Below, in pieces: positions 25,687-34,856 of a DNA stretch of 64,000 bases. Under the pieces are notes generated by a model that ran no database searches, was not told the origin of the DNA, and was given only the letters and a program-made list of their open reading frames with translations. Position 1 is the stretch's first letter. Each line of letters starts with the position of its first letter. Made by a program: the position numbers and the translations under genes. The DNA is from Flavobacteriales bacterium (GTDB lineage Bacteria > Bacteroidota > Bacteroidia > Flavobacteriales_D > Sanyastnellaceae): the NCBI GenBank assembly GCA_019694805.1, contig JAIBBG010000008.1, positions 18,102 through 82,101 of the forward strand. The letters run 5' to 3'.

Positions 25687-25923
25687 ATGTCAGACGTAGC
25701 AAAGAAAGTGACCGCCATTATCGTTGATAAACTGGGCGTTGAAGAAGCAGAAGTAACCCGTGAGGCAAGCTTCACCAATGACCTGGGTGCGGACTCTTTG
25801 GACACAGTCGAACTCATCATGGAATTCGAAAAAGAATTTAATATCGCTATTCCAGACGATCAGGCTGAAAAAATCGCCACTGTTGGTCAGGCGATCGATT
25901 ATATCGAGAACAACTCGAAGTAA
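25687..25923 (+). CDS. acpP: Acyl carrier protein
   Basis: A 78-residue acidic protein, the carrier of fatty-acid intermediates. The phosphopantetheine attachment motif [15 protein letters not shown] is intact, with Ser in DSLD at about residue 39. The N-terminal helix ([20 protein letters not shown]) and the C-terminal [14 protein letters not shown] are typical. It begins the acpP-fabF-rnc operon, an order widespread in bacteria, including Bacteroidota. A good promoter lies just upstream. The cytoplasmic partner is FabF, encoded 28 bases downstream. Confidence 0.98.
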   Translation: MSDVAKKVTAIIVDKLGVEEAEVTREASFTNDLGADSLDTVELIMEFEKEFNIAIPDDQAEKIATVGQAIDYIENNSK

Positions 25924-25951
25924 TTTTACTCCATACTAATTTCCACCATCT

Positions 25952-27202
25952 ATGCAACTCAAGAGAGTAGTTGTCACGGGGCTTGGAGCACTTACACCAC
26001 TCGGTAATAATCTTCAGGATTATTGGACCGGGCTCATGAACGGTGTGAGTGGCGCTAACCTTATTACCCGTTTCGATGCCTCTAAGTTTAAGACGCGTTT
26101 CGCGTGTGAACTCAAGAATTTCAATGTGGAAGATCACATTGAAAAGAAAGAGGCACGTCGCATGGATCCGTATACTCACTATGCGTTGGTCGTTGCCAAA
26201 GAAGCAATTACCGACGCTGGTTTTAACCTCGACCTGGTAAATAAAGACCGTGTCGGAGTTATTTGGGGTTCTGGAATTGGTGGACTCCTCACTTTTCAGG
26301 AGGAATGTGTGGCGTATGGTCGTGGAGATGGAACCCCGCGTTTCAATCCTTTTTTCATTCCGAAAATGATCGCAGATATCGCTTCAGGCCATATCTCCAT
26401 CAATTACGGTTTCCGCGGTCCAAACTACACCACCACTTCAGCATGTGCATCTTCCAACAATGCCATGATTGATGCTTTCAACCTCATTAGACTTGGTAAA
26501 TCAGATATCATCGTGACTGGTGGTTCTGAGGCTGCTGTTACAGAAGCCGGCGTCGGAGGTTTTAACGCATGTAAGGCATTGTCAGAAAACAACGAAAGTT
26601 ATGCAACCGCCTCCAGGCCTTTTGATCAAACCAGAGATGGTTTCGTCTTAGGTGAAGGTGCTGGCTGCCTGATTCTCGAAGAGTACGAACACGCCAAAGC
26701 GCGTGGCGCAAAAATCTATTGTGAAGTCATGGGCGGCGGTCTCAGCGCTGATGCTTATCACATCACAGCTCCTCATCCGGAAGGTCTCGGTGCAAAGCTT
26801 GTGATGCGCAACGCCCTCGAAGATGCAGGTATGAAACCCGAGGATATTGATTACGTGAATGTGCACGGAACCTCTACACCTCTCGGCGACGTTCAAGAAG
26901 CCCGCGCTATTCAGGATGTTTTCGGAGAACATGCTTACAAACTGAATATTTCAAGTACGAAATCTATGACCGGACACCTTCTCGGTGCAGCCGGTGCTAT
27001 AGAAGCCATTGCCACCATCATGGCCATTAGGCATGGAATTGTCCCTCCCACTATCAATTTCACTACCCCAGATCCTGAACTCGATCCGAAGCTGAACTTT
27101 ACTTTCAATAAAGCACAGTCACGCACAGTTAATGCTGCTATGACCAATACATTCGGATTCGGTGGTCACAATACTTCTGCGATTTTCAGAAAACTAGAAT
27201 GA
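25952..27202 (+). CDS. fabF: Beta-ketoacyl-ACP synthase II
   Basis: A thiolase-fold condensing enzyme of 416 residues that extends acyl-ACP with malonyl-ACP. The N-terminus RVVVTGLGALTPLGNNLQDYW is standard. The nucleophile is in TTSACASSNNAM (about residue 165). The two catalytic His residues are in NVHGTSTPLGD (about residue 305) and KSMTGHLLGAAGA (about residue 342), and the late NTFGFGGHN loop is present. Size and order match FabF. It overlaps rnc by four bases (ATGA). Confidence 0.97.
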   Translation: MQLKRVVVTGLGALTPLGNNLQDYWTGLMNGVSGANLITRFDASKFKTRFACELKNFNVEDHIEKKEARRMDPYTHYALVVAKEAITDAGFNLDLVNKDRVGVIWGSGIGGLLTFQEECVAYGRGDGTPRFNPFFIPKMIADIASGHISINYGFRGPNYTTTSACASSNNAMIDAFNLIRLGKSDIIVTGGSEAAVTEAGVGGFNACKALSENNESYATASRPFDQTRDGFVLGEGAGCLILEEYEHAKARGAKIYCEVMGGGLSADAYHITAPHPEGLGAKLVMRNALEDAGMKPEDIDYVNVHGTSTPLGDVQEARAIQDVFGEHAYKLNISSTKSMTGHLLGAAGAIEAIATIMAIRHGIVPPTINFTTPDPELDPKLNFTFNKAQSRTVNAAMTNTFGFGGHNTSAIFRKLE

Positions 27203-27912
27203 TCTGGAAATTTTCTTTTTTTAAAAAGAAAAAAGTCAACCAGGAAATCCAGTCTTTTATCAAGGCTGCATTCGGCTATTCCCCAAATGATACCGCTGTT
27301 TACGAACAAGCACTCCGACATAGCTCTGCGGCTACTCGCATAAAACCTGGTCTCAAGAACAGCAACGAACGTCTGGAATTTCTCGGCGATGCCGTTCTCG
27401 ATGCCATTGTTGCGCACTACCTCTACAACAAATATCCCATGTTGCCTGAAGGCGAACTCACCAAAATGAAAAGTAAAGTGGTGCGACGCGAAAACCTCAA
27501 CATGGTAGGATATACACTGAAAATTCATGAGCTACTTCATCTGAACCTGGGTAGACAAGAAATGCATGACTCCATCGTAGGAAATGCATTGGAAGCCATG
27601 ATTGGTGCTGTTTATCTGGATAAAGGATATAATGTCACGCGCGATATTGTGCTCCGCCTGCTGAAGCAACACGGTCTCGATACCAAAGTGCATGACGACC
27701 TGGATTACAAAAGCAAACTGCACGAGTGGAGTCAGAAAAATAAACGTATCATAGAATTTCGTGTTCTCGCACATAAAAACGAAGGTGGTACCAGTTTTTA
27801 TAAAGTGATGCTTCTCATCGATGGTGTGGAATCTGGCACGGGTGAAGGCACTTCAAAGAAGACTGCCGAACAAAAGGCAGCCAAAATCGCTTGTGAGAAT
27901 CTTCTTCCCTGA
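27199..27912 (+). CDS. rnc: Ribonuclease III
   Basis: A double-strand-specific RNase of 237 residues. The catalytic domain has the signature NERLEFLGDAVLDAIVAHYL (about residue 55, Glu and Asp metal ligands) and a second acidic cluster MHDSIVGNALEAMIGAVYLD (about residue 120, DSxxxxxxEAxxGA). The double-stranded RNA-binding domain is at the C-terminus (about 165-237), with the closing GEGTSKKTAEQKAAKIACENLL. It acts in rRNA and mRNA processing. It is co-translated with fabF (ATGA overlap), an arrangement seen across Bacteroidota. Confidence 0.96.
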   Translation: MIWKFSFFKKKKVNQEIQSFIKAAFGYSPNDTAVYEQALRHSSAATRIKPGLKNSNERLEFLGDAVLDAIVAHYLYNKYPMLPEGELTKMKSKVVRRENLNMVGYTLKIHELLHLNLGRQEMHDSIVGNALEAMIGAVYLDKGYNVTRDIVLRLLKQHGLDTKVHDDLDYKSKLHEWSQKNKRIIEFRVLAHKNEGGTSFYKVMLLIDGVESGTGEGTSKKTAEQKAAKIACENLLP

Positions 27913-27990
27913 TGTTTGTTTTCATCAGCTTACCGCTGCGTTGAGGTAACTCTTGCTATTTTCGCTTGTCGTCTTGTGATGACTCCGGCA

Positions 27991-28596
27991 ATGAAAATTT
28001 ATCAAAGAGGACTTTTTTTGCTTTTGTCTTTTCACGTCATCTCATGTTTGGTGAGTTGTTGTGATGAGGTAGATTGTGTTGAATCCAAACTCAACCGCAT
28101 AGAAGTTATGTGCGTGGACAATACAGGTCCTTCTCCTTTGCAAATCACAGCGGATAGCACGCAGCTTTCAGCTGCTGGATACAAAATGACTATTGCTTTT
28201 TTTGGTGAAGAAACACATCGTGGCCCATGTGTCGCCGCAACCCATTGTCTTTTAGACTGGTTTCAAAATCGTGCACTTGCCACATCTTGTCCTCATCCGG
28301 AATACAGTTCTCCTGATACACTCCAACAGATCATCATACGGAGTACCAAAAATTTCAATCCGGATTATCCCGCAGGATCCAATTTATTTGGACTATTCAT
28401 CATGGATCAGGAAAACGAAAGTGCATTCAGAACATTACAGAATATGCCACATTGGAACGATGAGTCGGGTGAATTGGATCTTCTGCTGTTTGCCACACCG
28501 GATTCTGTGAGAATGCATCAGTTCATGGTTGATGTATACATGACAAGCGGTCGTGTGATTTCAGATACAACCATCCATATCGCATTGGCGCCATGA
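27991..28596 (+). CDS. Unrecognised lipoprotein
   Basis: A protein of about 201 residues with no family I can name. It has a lipoprotein signal: basic start MKIYQRG, a hydrophobic stretch LLLSFHVIS, and a Leu-Val-Ser-Cys lipobox followed by CysAspGlu. The mature part is rich in Cys (eight or more residues), suggesting disulfides in the periplasm. The start at 27991 was chosen because it gives a compact signal; 27979 and a longer frame to 27916 are possible. The stop overlaps the next start (ATGA), so it is co-translated with a barrel-like protein, suggesting a shared envelope role. Confidence 0.65.
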   Translation: MKIYQRGLFLLLSFHVISCLVSCCDEVDCVESKLNRIEVMCVDNTGPSPLQITADSTQLSAAGYKMTIAFFGEETHRGPCVAATHCLLDWFQNRALATSCPHPEYSSPDTLQQIIIRSTKNFNPDYPAGSNLFGLFIMDQENESAFRTLQNMPHWNDESGELDLLLFATPDSVRMHQFMVDVYMTSGRVISDTTIHIALAP

Positions 28597-29447
28597 TCAG
28601 AATGTTGCTCATATCTATCTGCGTGTTGGTGTTGAATTCAACATGGTCTCAAAGCAATAAACAGAGAGCAGATGGTGGTATGAGTCTTGGCGTTGTGAAT
28701 CCTATGTTGGGCCACCGATACGATAAGATGTCTTCGGATAAGGTTTTGGAATTTGCAAGAAATGGTTCCTTCTTCTCCCTGGATGCGCATGTTGGTTTAG
28801 GTTCGGGTTGGAAGGCCGGGATCTATTTTAATGTGGCAACTGAAAATCTCAATGACTCAGCATTCGCTGATTTTCTGTTGTCAACACTGGATACTGCTGG
28901 ATACTATGTGACCAGAGATATTTCTGATAATCAATATTACCAATCCAGAATTTACGCTGCACAATTGGCCAATGATATTGAGTTGGGCCATTTCCTGATT
29001 ACTCCTCAGATAGCGCTCGGAATTACCAATGCCAATTTGAGTTTTCAAAGCACATATTTGTTGAAGGAAATCGGAACAAACTACTGGCGCAAAACTGAAA
29101 TCAGTAACAATATGTTGTCGGGCATTGATCTCGCACTAAAACCAGGAATAAAAGCCGGATATTGGATCGACATCAGCAATGACAGATGTCTCTTGTATAT
29201 GAGTGCAGATTTTGTGAGATATAAGTCTATCGTCGGATTGAATTATAAAACAACGGATGTCTTTCAGAATACAACTCAAAACACACAATGGAAAGACGGA
29301 ATCGTGAGCTATCTCAACTTCGGTGTTGGAATCACTTATTACATCATGCCTGATCCCATGGTGGTTCAAAATTCCGATAAGACCAGAAAACGTACTCAGC
29401 GTAAATCTAAAAGTGTGACTACACCCGTAGAAGAAGAATTTGATTGA
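28593..29447 (+). CDS. Hypothetical secreted protein, probable outer-membrane beta-barrel
   Basis: A 284-residue protein with a signal peptide (residues about 1-20, MLLISICVLVLNSTWSQ). The rest alternates polar and aromatic residues in short strands such as SFFSLDAHVGLGSGWKAGIYFN, LITPQIALGITNANLSF and SYLNFGVGITYYIMP, as in small outer-membrane barrels. The C-terminal 30 residues are charged and probably disordered (KTRKRTQRKSK). It is coupled to the preceding lipoprotein gene by a four-base overlap. No conserved family is recognised and the barrel call rests on pattern only. Confidence 0.55.
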   Translation: MIRMLLISICVLVLNSTWSQSNKQRADGGMSLGVVNPMLGHRYDKMSSDKVLEFARNGSFFSLDAHVGLGSGWKAGIYFNVATENLNDSAFADFLLSTLDTAGYYVTRDISDNQYYQSRIYAAQLANDIELGHFLITPQIALGITNANLSFQSTYLLKEIGTNYWRKTEISNNMLSGIDLALKPGIKAGYWIDISNDRCLLYMSADFVRYKSIVGLNYKTTDVFQNTTQNTQWKDGIVSYLNFGVGITYYIMPDPMVVQNSDKTRKRTQRKSKSVTTPVEEEFD

Positions 29448-29512
29448 ACTCCTGCCTGAAGTCTGTATTTGTTTGAAGCATGCGTCGTAATTTTCACCCA
29501 AAATTCGTCATT

Positions 29513-30712
29513 ATGTATAAAGGCTTTCAGCAACATCTGCAAAAGGAATTACAATCTATTCAGGAAGCAGGTCTTTACAAAAGAGAAAGAATCATTACTA
29601 CACCGCAAGATGCAGTGATCAGAACTTCGGATGGAAAAGAAGTGCTGAATTTTTGCGCCAATAATTACCTGGGTCTGTCTTCACATCCTGTTGTATTAGA
29701 AGCCGCTAAAAAAGCCATCGATTCTCATGGTTTCGGTATGAGCAGCGTGAGATTCATCTGTGGTACTCAAGATATACATAAAGAACTCGAACAAAAGATT
29801 TCTGAATTCTTGCACACTGAAGATACCATTCTGTATGCCGCTGCTTTCGACGCAAATGGTGGTGTATTCGAACCACTGCTTAGCGAACAGGATGCAATCA
29901 TCAGCGATGAATTGAATCACGCTTCTATCATTGATGGCGTTCGTTTGTGTAAGGCACAGCGATATCGATACAAAAACAATAACATGGAGGATCTGGAAAC
30001 TCAACTGAAAGCTGCAGTTGAGGCAGGTACCAGATTCAGACTTATCGTTACTGACGGAGTTTTTTCCATGGATGGTTATGTAGCACAATTGGATAAAATC
30101 TGCGACCTCGCTGATAAGTACGATGCTATGGTGATGGTAGACGAATGTCATGCTACCGGCTTCATTGGTAAAACAGGTCGTGGTACCATTGAACTCAAAA
30201 ACGTACTCGGTCGTGTTGACATCATCACAGGAACACTCGGCAAAGCCCTTGGCGGAGCAATGGGCGGATTTACTTCAGGAAGAAAGGAAATTGTCGAGCT
30301 TTTGCGTCAAAGATCAAGACCATATCTCTTCTCCAATTCCCTCGCTCCAAGCATTGTTGGTGCAAGTATCGCGGTATTCGAAATGCTGAGCAGAACGACA
30401 GAACTCAGGGATAAATTGGAACAAAACATCAAACAGTTTAAAGCTGGTATCAAAGCCGCGGGATTCGATATCAGAGATGGTGAATCTGCTATCGTACCAG
30501 TTATGTTGTACGATGCTAAACTTTCTCAGGTATTCGCTGATAAATTATTGAACGAAGGAATTTATGTTATCGGCTTTTTCTATCCGGTGGTACCAAAAGA
30601 TCTGGCCAGGATTCGTGTTCAATTGTCTGCGGCACATGAACCGCAACATATCGATAAAGCCATTGCTGCCTTTACCAAAGTAGGCAAAGAACTCGGAGTG
30701 ATCAAAGCATAA
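29513..30712 (+). CDS. kbl: Glycine C-acetyltransferase (2-amino-3-ketobutyrate CoA ligase)
   Basis: A PLP enzyme of the alpha-oxoamine synthase family, about 399 residues, that cleaves 2-amino-3-ketobutyrate to glycine and acetyl-CoA. Visible motifs: [12 protein letters not shown] (about residue 47), [42 protein letters not shown] (about residue 205) and the PLP lysine in [14 protein letters not shown] (about residue 240). It is closest in wording to Kbl rather than BioF or serine palmitoyltransferase. The start at 29513 (MYKGFQQHL) fits the family better than 29480. Threonine dehydrogenase, the usual pathway partner, is not in the window. Confidence 0.92.
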   Translation: MYKGFQQHLQKELQSIQEAGLYKRERIITTPQDAVIRTSDGKEVLNFCANNYLGLSSHPVVLEAAKKAIDSHGFGMSSVRFICGTQDIHKELEQKISEFLHTEDTILYAAAFDANGGVFEPLLSEQDAIISDELNHASIIDGVRLCKAQRYRYKNNNMEDLETQLKAAVEAGTRFRLIVTDGVFSMDGYVAQLDKICDLADKYDAMVMVDECHATGFIGKTGRGTIELKNVLGRVDIITGTLGKALGGAMGGFTSGRKEIVELLRQRSRPYLFSNSLAPSIVGASIAVFEMLSRTTELRDKLEQNIKQFKAGIKAAGFDIRDGESAIVPVMLYDAKLSQVFADKLLNEGIYVIGFFYPVVPKDLARIRVQLSAAHEPQHIDKAIAAFTKVGKELGVIKA

Positions 30713-30723
30713 CGAAATTGCCG

Positions 30724-31797
30724 ATGAAATTTTATATCATCGGGCAGGGTCTTGCTGGCAGCATGCTGGCTTATGAACTTTTGGAACTTGGCTTCGATGT
30801 AATGGTCTTGGATGATGGACATTCTGCGTCATCCAGCATGGTCGCTGCCGGTATGTGGAATCCTGTTACATTCAAAAAATTGAGTGAATCATGGATGGCA
30901 TCAACGCTGTTGAGCGCTGCCGACAAATCATACACTTCGCTGGAGAAAAAACTGTCTCGCAAGTTTTACCATCCTATGGAACTGGTGAGGATTTTCACAG
31001 GAAATCTTGCAGCCAATGACTGGGAAGAAAAAAGCGTACATCCCGAATTGATTTCCTATCTCACCGATCATCAAGATGAAGCGGTGAAGGAGATGTTTCA
31101 TCAGCCTTTTGGCCATGGAATCGTAGCTGGTTCTGGATGGCTTGATATTCCCACTTTACTCCATGGTTTCCGTGATCAACTTCTTTCTCAAGGTCGCTAT
31201 GAAAAACGCACCATCACAGCAGAAACAATCGAAGAGCTGGAAGAAGATCAGGATGCCAATGTGGTGCATTGCATCGGATGGAAAGCAGTGTACAGTGGAC
31301 TTTTTGACTGGGTGCCCGTCATACCCAACAAAGGCGAAGTATTGACCATCGAATTGCCAAAACTGGGCATGAATCGCATGGTGAACTTCGGCAATTTCAT
31401 TGTACCTATAGGTCAGCATAAGTTTCGTTTTGGCGCCACCTATAAACTCAATGAACCCGATCCAAATCCTCAAACTGAGACCGCACGCGAAATGCTGGAT
31501 GATTTGCACAAGGTTTACCCCCAAGAAGTTGTCTTGTTGGATCACAAAGCGGGTTACAGACCAACTACTCCCGATAGGAAACCCGTGATGGGTCAGCATC
31601 CATCAAGAAAGCAGCATTGGATTTTTAACGGATTCGGTTCTAAAGGAGTATTGATCATTCCTTTTTTTGCCAAACACTTCGCTGAAGTACTCGCCGGACA
31701 AGCAGAATTGAATGGTGAAGTGAATGTGCAGCGCTATTGGAACCGAACTGTGCAATCTCATGCCGCTCTCGTAAGTAGTTTTCGTGAAGACCACTAA
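30724..31797 (+). CDS. FAD-dependent oxidoreductase, DAO (D-amino acid oxidase) superfamily
   Basis: A flavoprotein of about 357 residues. The FAD-binding motif is KFYIIGQGLAGSMLAYELLELG, with the acidic end VMVLDDGH (about residue 33). The next conserved piece is SSSMVAAGMWNPVT. The C-terminus has the DAO closing motif YRPTTPDRKPVMGQHP and FGSKGVLIIPFFAKHFAE (about residue 310). The start at ATG 30724 is preferred to the TTG at 30718. The gap to kbl is 11 bases, so they are probably co-transcribed, hinting at amino-acid turnover. The substrate is unknown; glycine oxidase-like activity would fit but is unproven. Confidence 0.82.
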   Translation: MKFYIIGQGLAGSMLAYELLELGFDVMVLDDGHSASSSMVAAGMWNPVTFKKLSESWMASTLLSAADKSYTSLEKKLSRKFYHPMELVRIFTGNLAANDWEEKSVHPELISYLTDHQDEAVKEMFHQPFGHGIVAGSGWLDIPTLLHGFRDQLLSQGRYEKRTITAETIEELEEDQDANVVHCIGWKAVYSGLFDWVPVIPNKGEVLTIELPKLGMNRMVNFGNFIVPIGQHKFRFGATYKLNEPDPNPQTETAREMLDDLHKVYPQEVVLLDHKAGYRPTTPDRKPVMGQHPSRKQHWIFNGFGSKGVLIIPFFAKHFAEVLAGQAELNGEVNVQRYWNRTVQSHAALVSSFREDH

Positions 31798-31802
31798 ATT
31801 TG
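31795..31802 (+). promoter_or_regulatory. Candidate -7 element of the ferritin gene
   Basis: TAAATTTG matches TAnnTTTG and lies 16 bases before the ferritin ATG, overlapping the stop of the oxidoreductase. No clear -33 box is seen. Confidence 0.3.
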
Positions 31803-31818
31803 TCGAAATATTTTTACC

Positions 31819-32334
31819 ATGCTCAATAAAAAGGTTGAAAAAGCACTGAATGACCAGATCAAAGTAGAAGCAGAAAGCAGTCAGGCCTATCTGGCCATGG
31901 CTTCCTGGGCGGAAATCAACGGTTTTCCCGGTGCCAGTCTGTTCCTCTACGCGCATAGCGATGAAGAACGTATGCATATGCTCAAATTGGTGAAATTTGT
32001 CAATGACCGAGGTGGTCAGGCGATAATTCCAAGCCTCGCTCAACCTGCCAAGGATTACAAATCTCTTCATGCGATTTTCACCCTGCTTTTGGCTCACGAA
32101 ACCAAAGTCACTTCTGAAATCAACGGAGTAGTGGAAATATGCCTGCGTGAAAAGGATTACACCACACACAATTTTATGCAGTGGTACGTGAGTGAGCAAA
32201 TCGAAGAGGAAACCCTCGCCCGTAATATCCTCGATAAGCTGAAGCTCATCGGCAACGATAAAGGTGCACTGTATTTTTTCGATAGGGACATTTCTACCAT
32301 GAAAGCACCTGCCGGTGCGGAAGGTGGCAAGTAA
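31819..32334 (+). CDS. ftnA: Ferritin
   Basis: A non-haem ferritin of 171 residues that oxidises and stores iron in a 24-subunit shell in the cytoplasm. Ferroxidase ligands are visible in order: Glu17 in IKVEAESSQAYLAM, Glu-Glu-Arg-Met-His (about 49-53, giving Glu and His), Glu94 in LLAHETKVTSEI, and the helix D residues around FMQWYVSEQIEEE (Gln/Glu about 127). Length is normal for FtnA-type ferritin. A lysine- and glycine-rich C-terminal tail follows. It is monocistronic or shares read-through with the oxidoreductase upstream. Confidence 0.95.
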   Translation: MLNKKVEKALNDQIKVEAESSQAYLAMASWAEINGFPGASLFLYAHSDEERMHMLKLVKFVNDRGGQAIIPSLAQPAKDYKSLHAIFTLLLAHETKVTSEINGVVEICLREKDYTTHNFMQWYVSEQIEEETLARNILDKLKLIGNDKGALYFFDRDISTMKAPAGAEGGK

Positions 32335-32408
32335 TCCGGCCCTTGGCTGTTAACAGCAGCCCGTTTAGAAACACCTGATATTATTTTCTGGCCGAAACCT
32401 TGTAAGGG

Positions 32409-32416
32409 TAGTTTTG
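32409..32416 (+). promoter_or_regulatory. Candidate -7 element of the yfiR-TPR-SpoIIE operon
   Basis: TAGTTTTG, 22 bases before the first ATG of the operon. An imperfect -33 (TTCTG at 32386-32390) lies 18 bases upstream of it. Confidence 0.4.
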
Positions 32417-32438
32417 GTATAAGGCGACTTGTGCCGCT

Positions 32439-32978
32439 ATGGCTATGCCAAAACCCTTAAACTGTTTCATATTCCTGTTATTCCTGAATTTGTATTCAGG
32501 CTTCGTGAATGCCCAGATGATCCCTGAGGACAACACCGTCGCAATGATTCGAGCAAACTACCTCTATCAGTTTGCCAACAACAACAACTGGCCAAATGAA
32601 ACCAAAAAGGGGAAATTCTATGTCGGTATACTGGGCAATCAGGATGTTTTCGATATCATGTCTTCCAAGTATGGTACAAAACCAATCGGTAGCCAGTCTC
32701 TCGACGTCATCGCACTGAAAGAGGTTCCGACGGGGTCAACACCATTCCATATCATTTTCATTGATAAATCAAGGAAAGCAGATCTGCCCAAAGTATTGAA
32801 GGAATTCAAAGACAAAAGCACATTGATCGTCACCAATTGGGAAGGTGCTTTGTCACAAGGCGCGGATATCAACTTCAGGAATATCGATGGTTCTATCCGC
32901 TTTGAATTGAGCAAATCCGCCATGGAAAACAAGAAAATAACTCCTGGTATAAAAATTTTACAATGGGCAATTCAATAA
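32439..32978 (+). CDS. YfiR-like (DUF4154) periplasmic protein
   Basis: A 179-residue protein with a signal peptide (about 1-25, ending GFVNA/QMI) and a YfiR-family domain: IRANYLYQFANNNNWP (about residue 38), FYVGILGNQDVFDIM, IIFIDKSRKADLPKVL, STLIVTNWEGALSQGADINFRNIDGSIRFELS and ITPGIKIL. In Pseudomonas, YfiR is a periplasmic regulator that holds a membrane signalling enzyme inactive. Here no diguanylate cyclase is nearby; the operon instead ends with a HAMP-SpoIIE phosphatase. That this protein controls that phosphatase is inference. It overlaps the next gene by 16 bases. Confidence 0.82.
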   Translation: MAMPKPLNCFIFLLFLNLYSGFVNAQMIPEDNTVAMIRANYLYQFANNNNWPNETKKGKFYVGILGNQDVFDIMSSKYGTKPIGSQSLDVIALKEVPTGSTPFHIIFIDKSRKADLPKVLKEFKDKSTLIVTNWEGALSQGADINFRNIDGSIRFELSKSAMENKKITPGIKILQWAIQ

Positions 32979-33895
32979 TCAGAGTCATATCCGGAATCTG
33001 TCTGTTGCTGTTGTTCCCGGTAACAACGGTCTTCGCGCAACAATTGCCGCTCACCAATGAAGCTGCTAAATTGTGTCAGGAGAAGCAATATGATGCCGCT
33101 CTGCAGAAAATAGCCGAGGCCAAAGCGGATGCAACAGAAAATGCCAACCCATACATGTGGTATGTGGATGGATTCATCCATAAGGAAATTTATAAATCCA
33201 GGGAAATGAACCTCCGCAATAGCAGAGAACGCGAGTTGGCTGCTGAGTCTTTCCTGAAGTCGCTCAACCTCGATAAACAAAATCAGCATTCGGCCATGAC
33301 CAAGCTGAGCTTGAAATTTATCGCCTCATCATACTACAATGATGCCCTACTCCAAACTCGTGAATTCAGCGCTGGAGGCGAAAAGGAGGCTGAAGAAACT
33401 TATGCGCGTTTCAGAAAATTCATGCATTATGCAGAACCTGGTTCTAGCCTGAAAAAATTTGACACAGAGTTCAATAAGAGTGTGGGTCAACGTTATTTCC
33501 TCCTATGGCAAGCGAATGTTGATAACAATAAACTCGCTGAAAAATCTATCGATTACTACAGTGTCGCTGCAAGAGCTGATAGCACAGATATCGATGCGTA
33601 CTACAACATTGCTGTTGTCAACTACAACATGGCCGTATTCAAATACCGCGTCATCGGTCCGGATACGGATATCTTTGATCTCATCGTCATCCAACAGGAA
33701 TGTGCTGATTTGATCAAGAACAAAGCTCTCGTCAATATGGAGAAGGCATATAATCTCAATAAGGAAAGAGGTGATGTTGTTCGCGGTTTAATGTTCATCC
33801 ATCGTGCTCTTGAACATGAGAATGACGTAGAATATTTTAAAAGTGAAATTGAAAGACTCGTTAGTGAAGGTAAAATCATCCTTCCTGACAAGTGA
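32963..33895 (+). CDS. Secreted TPR-like repeat protein A
   Basis: A 310-residue protein with a signal peptide (about 1-25, VTTVFA/QQL) and helical repeats resembling TPRs: AAKLCQEKQYDAALQKIAEAK (about residue 35), PYMWYVDGFIHKEIYKS (about residue 63), AAESFLKSLNLDKQ, DAYYNIAVVNYNMAVFKYR (about residue 210) and ALVNMEKAYNLNKE. It is a clear paralogue of the next gene, sharing the Pro-Tyr-x-Trp-Tyr segment and the YYN-x-AVF segment. It overlaps the YfiR-like gene by 16 bases. It is probably periplasmic, offering a protein-binding surface between YfiR and the sensor phosphatase; this is inference. Confidence 0.78.
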   Translation: MGNSIIRVISGICLLLLFPVTTVFAQQLPLTNEAAKLCQEKQYDAALQKIAEAKADATENANPYMWYVDGFIHKEIYKSREMNLRNSRERELAAESFLKSLNLDKQNQHSAMTKLSLKFIASSYYNDALLQTREFSAGGEKEAEETYARFRKFMHYAEPGSSLKKFDTEFNKSVGQRYFLLWQANVDNNKLAEKSIDYYSVAARADSTDIDAYYNIAVVNYNMAVFKYRVIGPDTDIFDLIVIQQECADLIKNKALVNMEKAYNLNKERGDVVRGLMFIHRALEHENDVEYFKSEIERLVSEGKIILPDK

Positions 33896-33914
33896 TGCCA
33901 TAGTGTTCTGAAAA

Positions 33915-34853
33915 ATGCTTAACCACCCACCCCGACACTTCGCCGCTTCCACGGCGAAGCTTGCTGTATTTGTCGTGCTGTTGATTTTGTCTGCAGATGG
34001 ATTCGCGTTCCGGCATTTCACTTCTATGGATTCGCTTCCACAAAAACATGCTGTTGTCGCTTCAAGACTGTGTCAGGATAAAAAATTCGATGAAGCCAAA
34101 GTGGAAGTTGAACAGGCTATCGAAAGTGACCTCGAAAAATCAGATCCCTATACATGGTATATCAGAGGGTATATTTTTAAAGAACTTTACAAGGACAATC
34201 AGGGTACCGACCTTAGTGAAGGCTTAAGAATTACCGCCGTTCAGTCATTTCTCAAATCTCAAGAATTGTCGCCGACTGCCGATAAGAATAATGACGCAGC
34301 GTTAGGATATCTCGCGTCGACTTATTTCAGAGACGCCATCAATGCTGCTTCATCTCTGAAAAGCGAAAGAGATAGTTCTAGTTTTGATTTGTTTGATGCT
34401 TATCGGAATATTCAGATTGCAATTGGTCAGGATGAAAAAATCAACTCAGGTTACATGGAGTTGCTGCAGACCAGAAGCAGGAGTTTGTTGAATCTGCTCT
34501 CATCTGATCAATGCAATGAAGTTCTCTTCCTCCATGTGAAATCTTCTTATGAGGAAATTTTAGCCACCAATCCTACGGATTGTATTGCCTTGTACAATTT
34601 GGCGATTACGTATTATAACACTGCCGTTTTCAGCAACAATGCAACTCCGGATGCCGGTTGCTATGACACACCGGAAAGATTATCATTTCTCGAACAAGCC
34701 AATCAACTCCTCAAAAAAATGGAGATGAATTGTGAGGATAAACAAAGTGCATATCGCGCTTTGATCAACGTGTTGCGTTCATTAGAAAACCATACAGAAG
34801 CGGAAGCTTATGAAGGGAAGCTAAAACTCTTAACCTCGGTGACCGGTAAATAG
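33915..34853 (+). CDS. Secreted TPR-like repeat protein B
   Basis: A 312-residue paralogue of the previous gene. A signal segment lies at about 14-31 (LAVFVVLLILSADGFA). Shared landmarks are SRLCQDKKFDEAKVEVEQAI (about residue 50), SDPYTWYIRGYIFKELYKD (about residue 76), AVQSFLKSQELS and ALYNLAITYYNTAVFSNNA (about residue 220). This copy carries four extra Cys residues in its C-terminal half (SDQCNEVLF, NPTDCIAL, DAGCYD, EMNCEDK), which could form disulfides in the periplasm and are absent from copy A. It lies 19 bases after copy A and three bases before the phosphatase. Confidence 0.76.
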   Translation: MLNHPPRHFAASTAKLAVFVVLLILSADGFAFRHFTSMDSLPQKHAVVASRLCQDKKFDEAKVEVEQAIESDLEKSDPYTWYIRGYIFKELYKDNQGTDLSEGLRITAVQSFLKSQELSPTADKNNDAALGYLASTYFRDAINAASSLKSERDSSSFDLFDAYRNIQIAIGQDEKINSGYMELLQTRSRSLLNLLSSDQCNEVLFLHVKSSYEEILATNPTDCIALYNLAITYYNTAVFSNNATPDAGCYDTPERLSFLEQANQLLKKMEMNCEDKQSAYRALINVLRSLENHTEAEAYEGKLKLLTSVTGK

Positions 34854-34856
34854 GAA

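Noticed and set aside
32346..32357. GCTGTTAACAGC palindrome after ferritin as a terminator
   Set aside because: Short, AT-centred, no loop and no T-run; probably chance.
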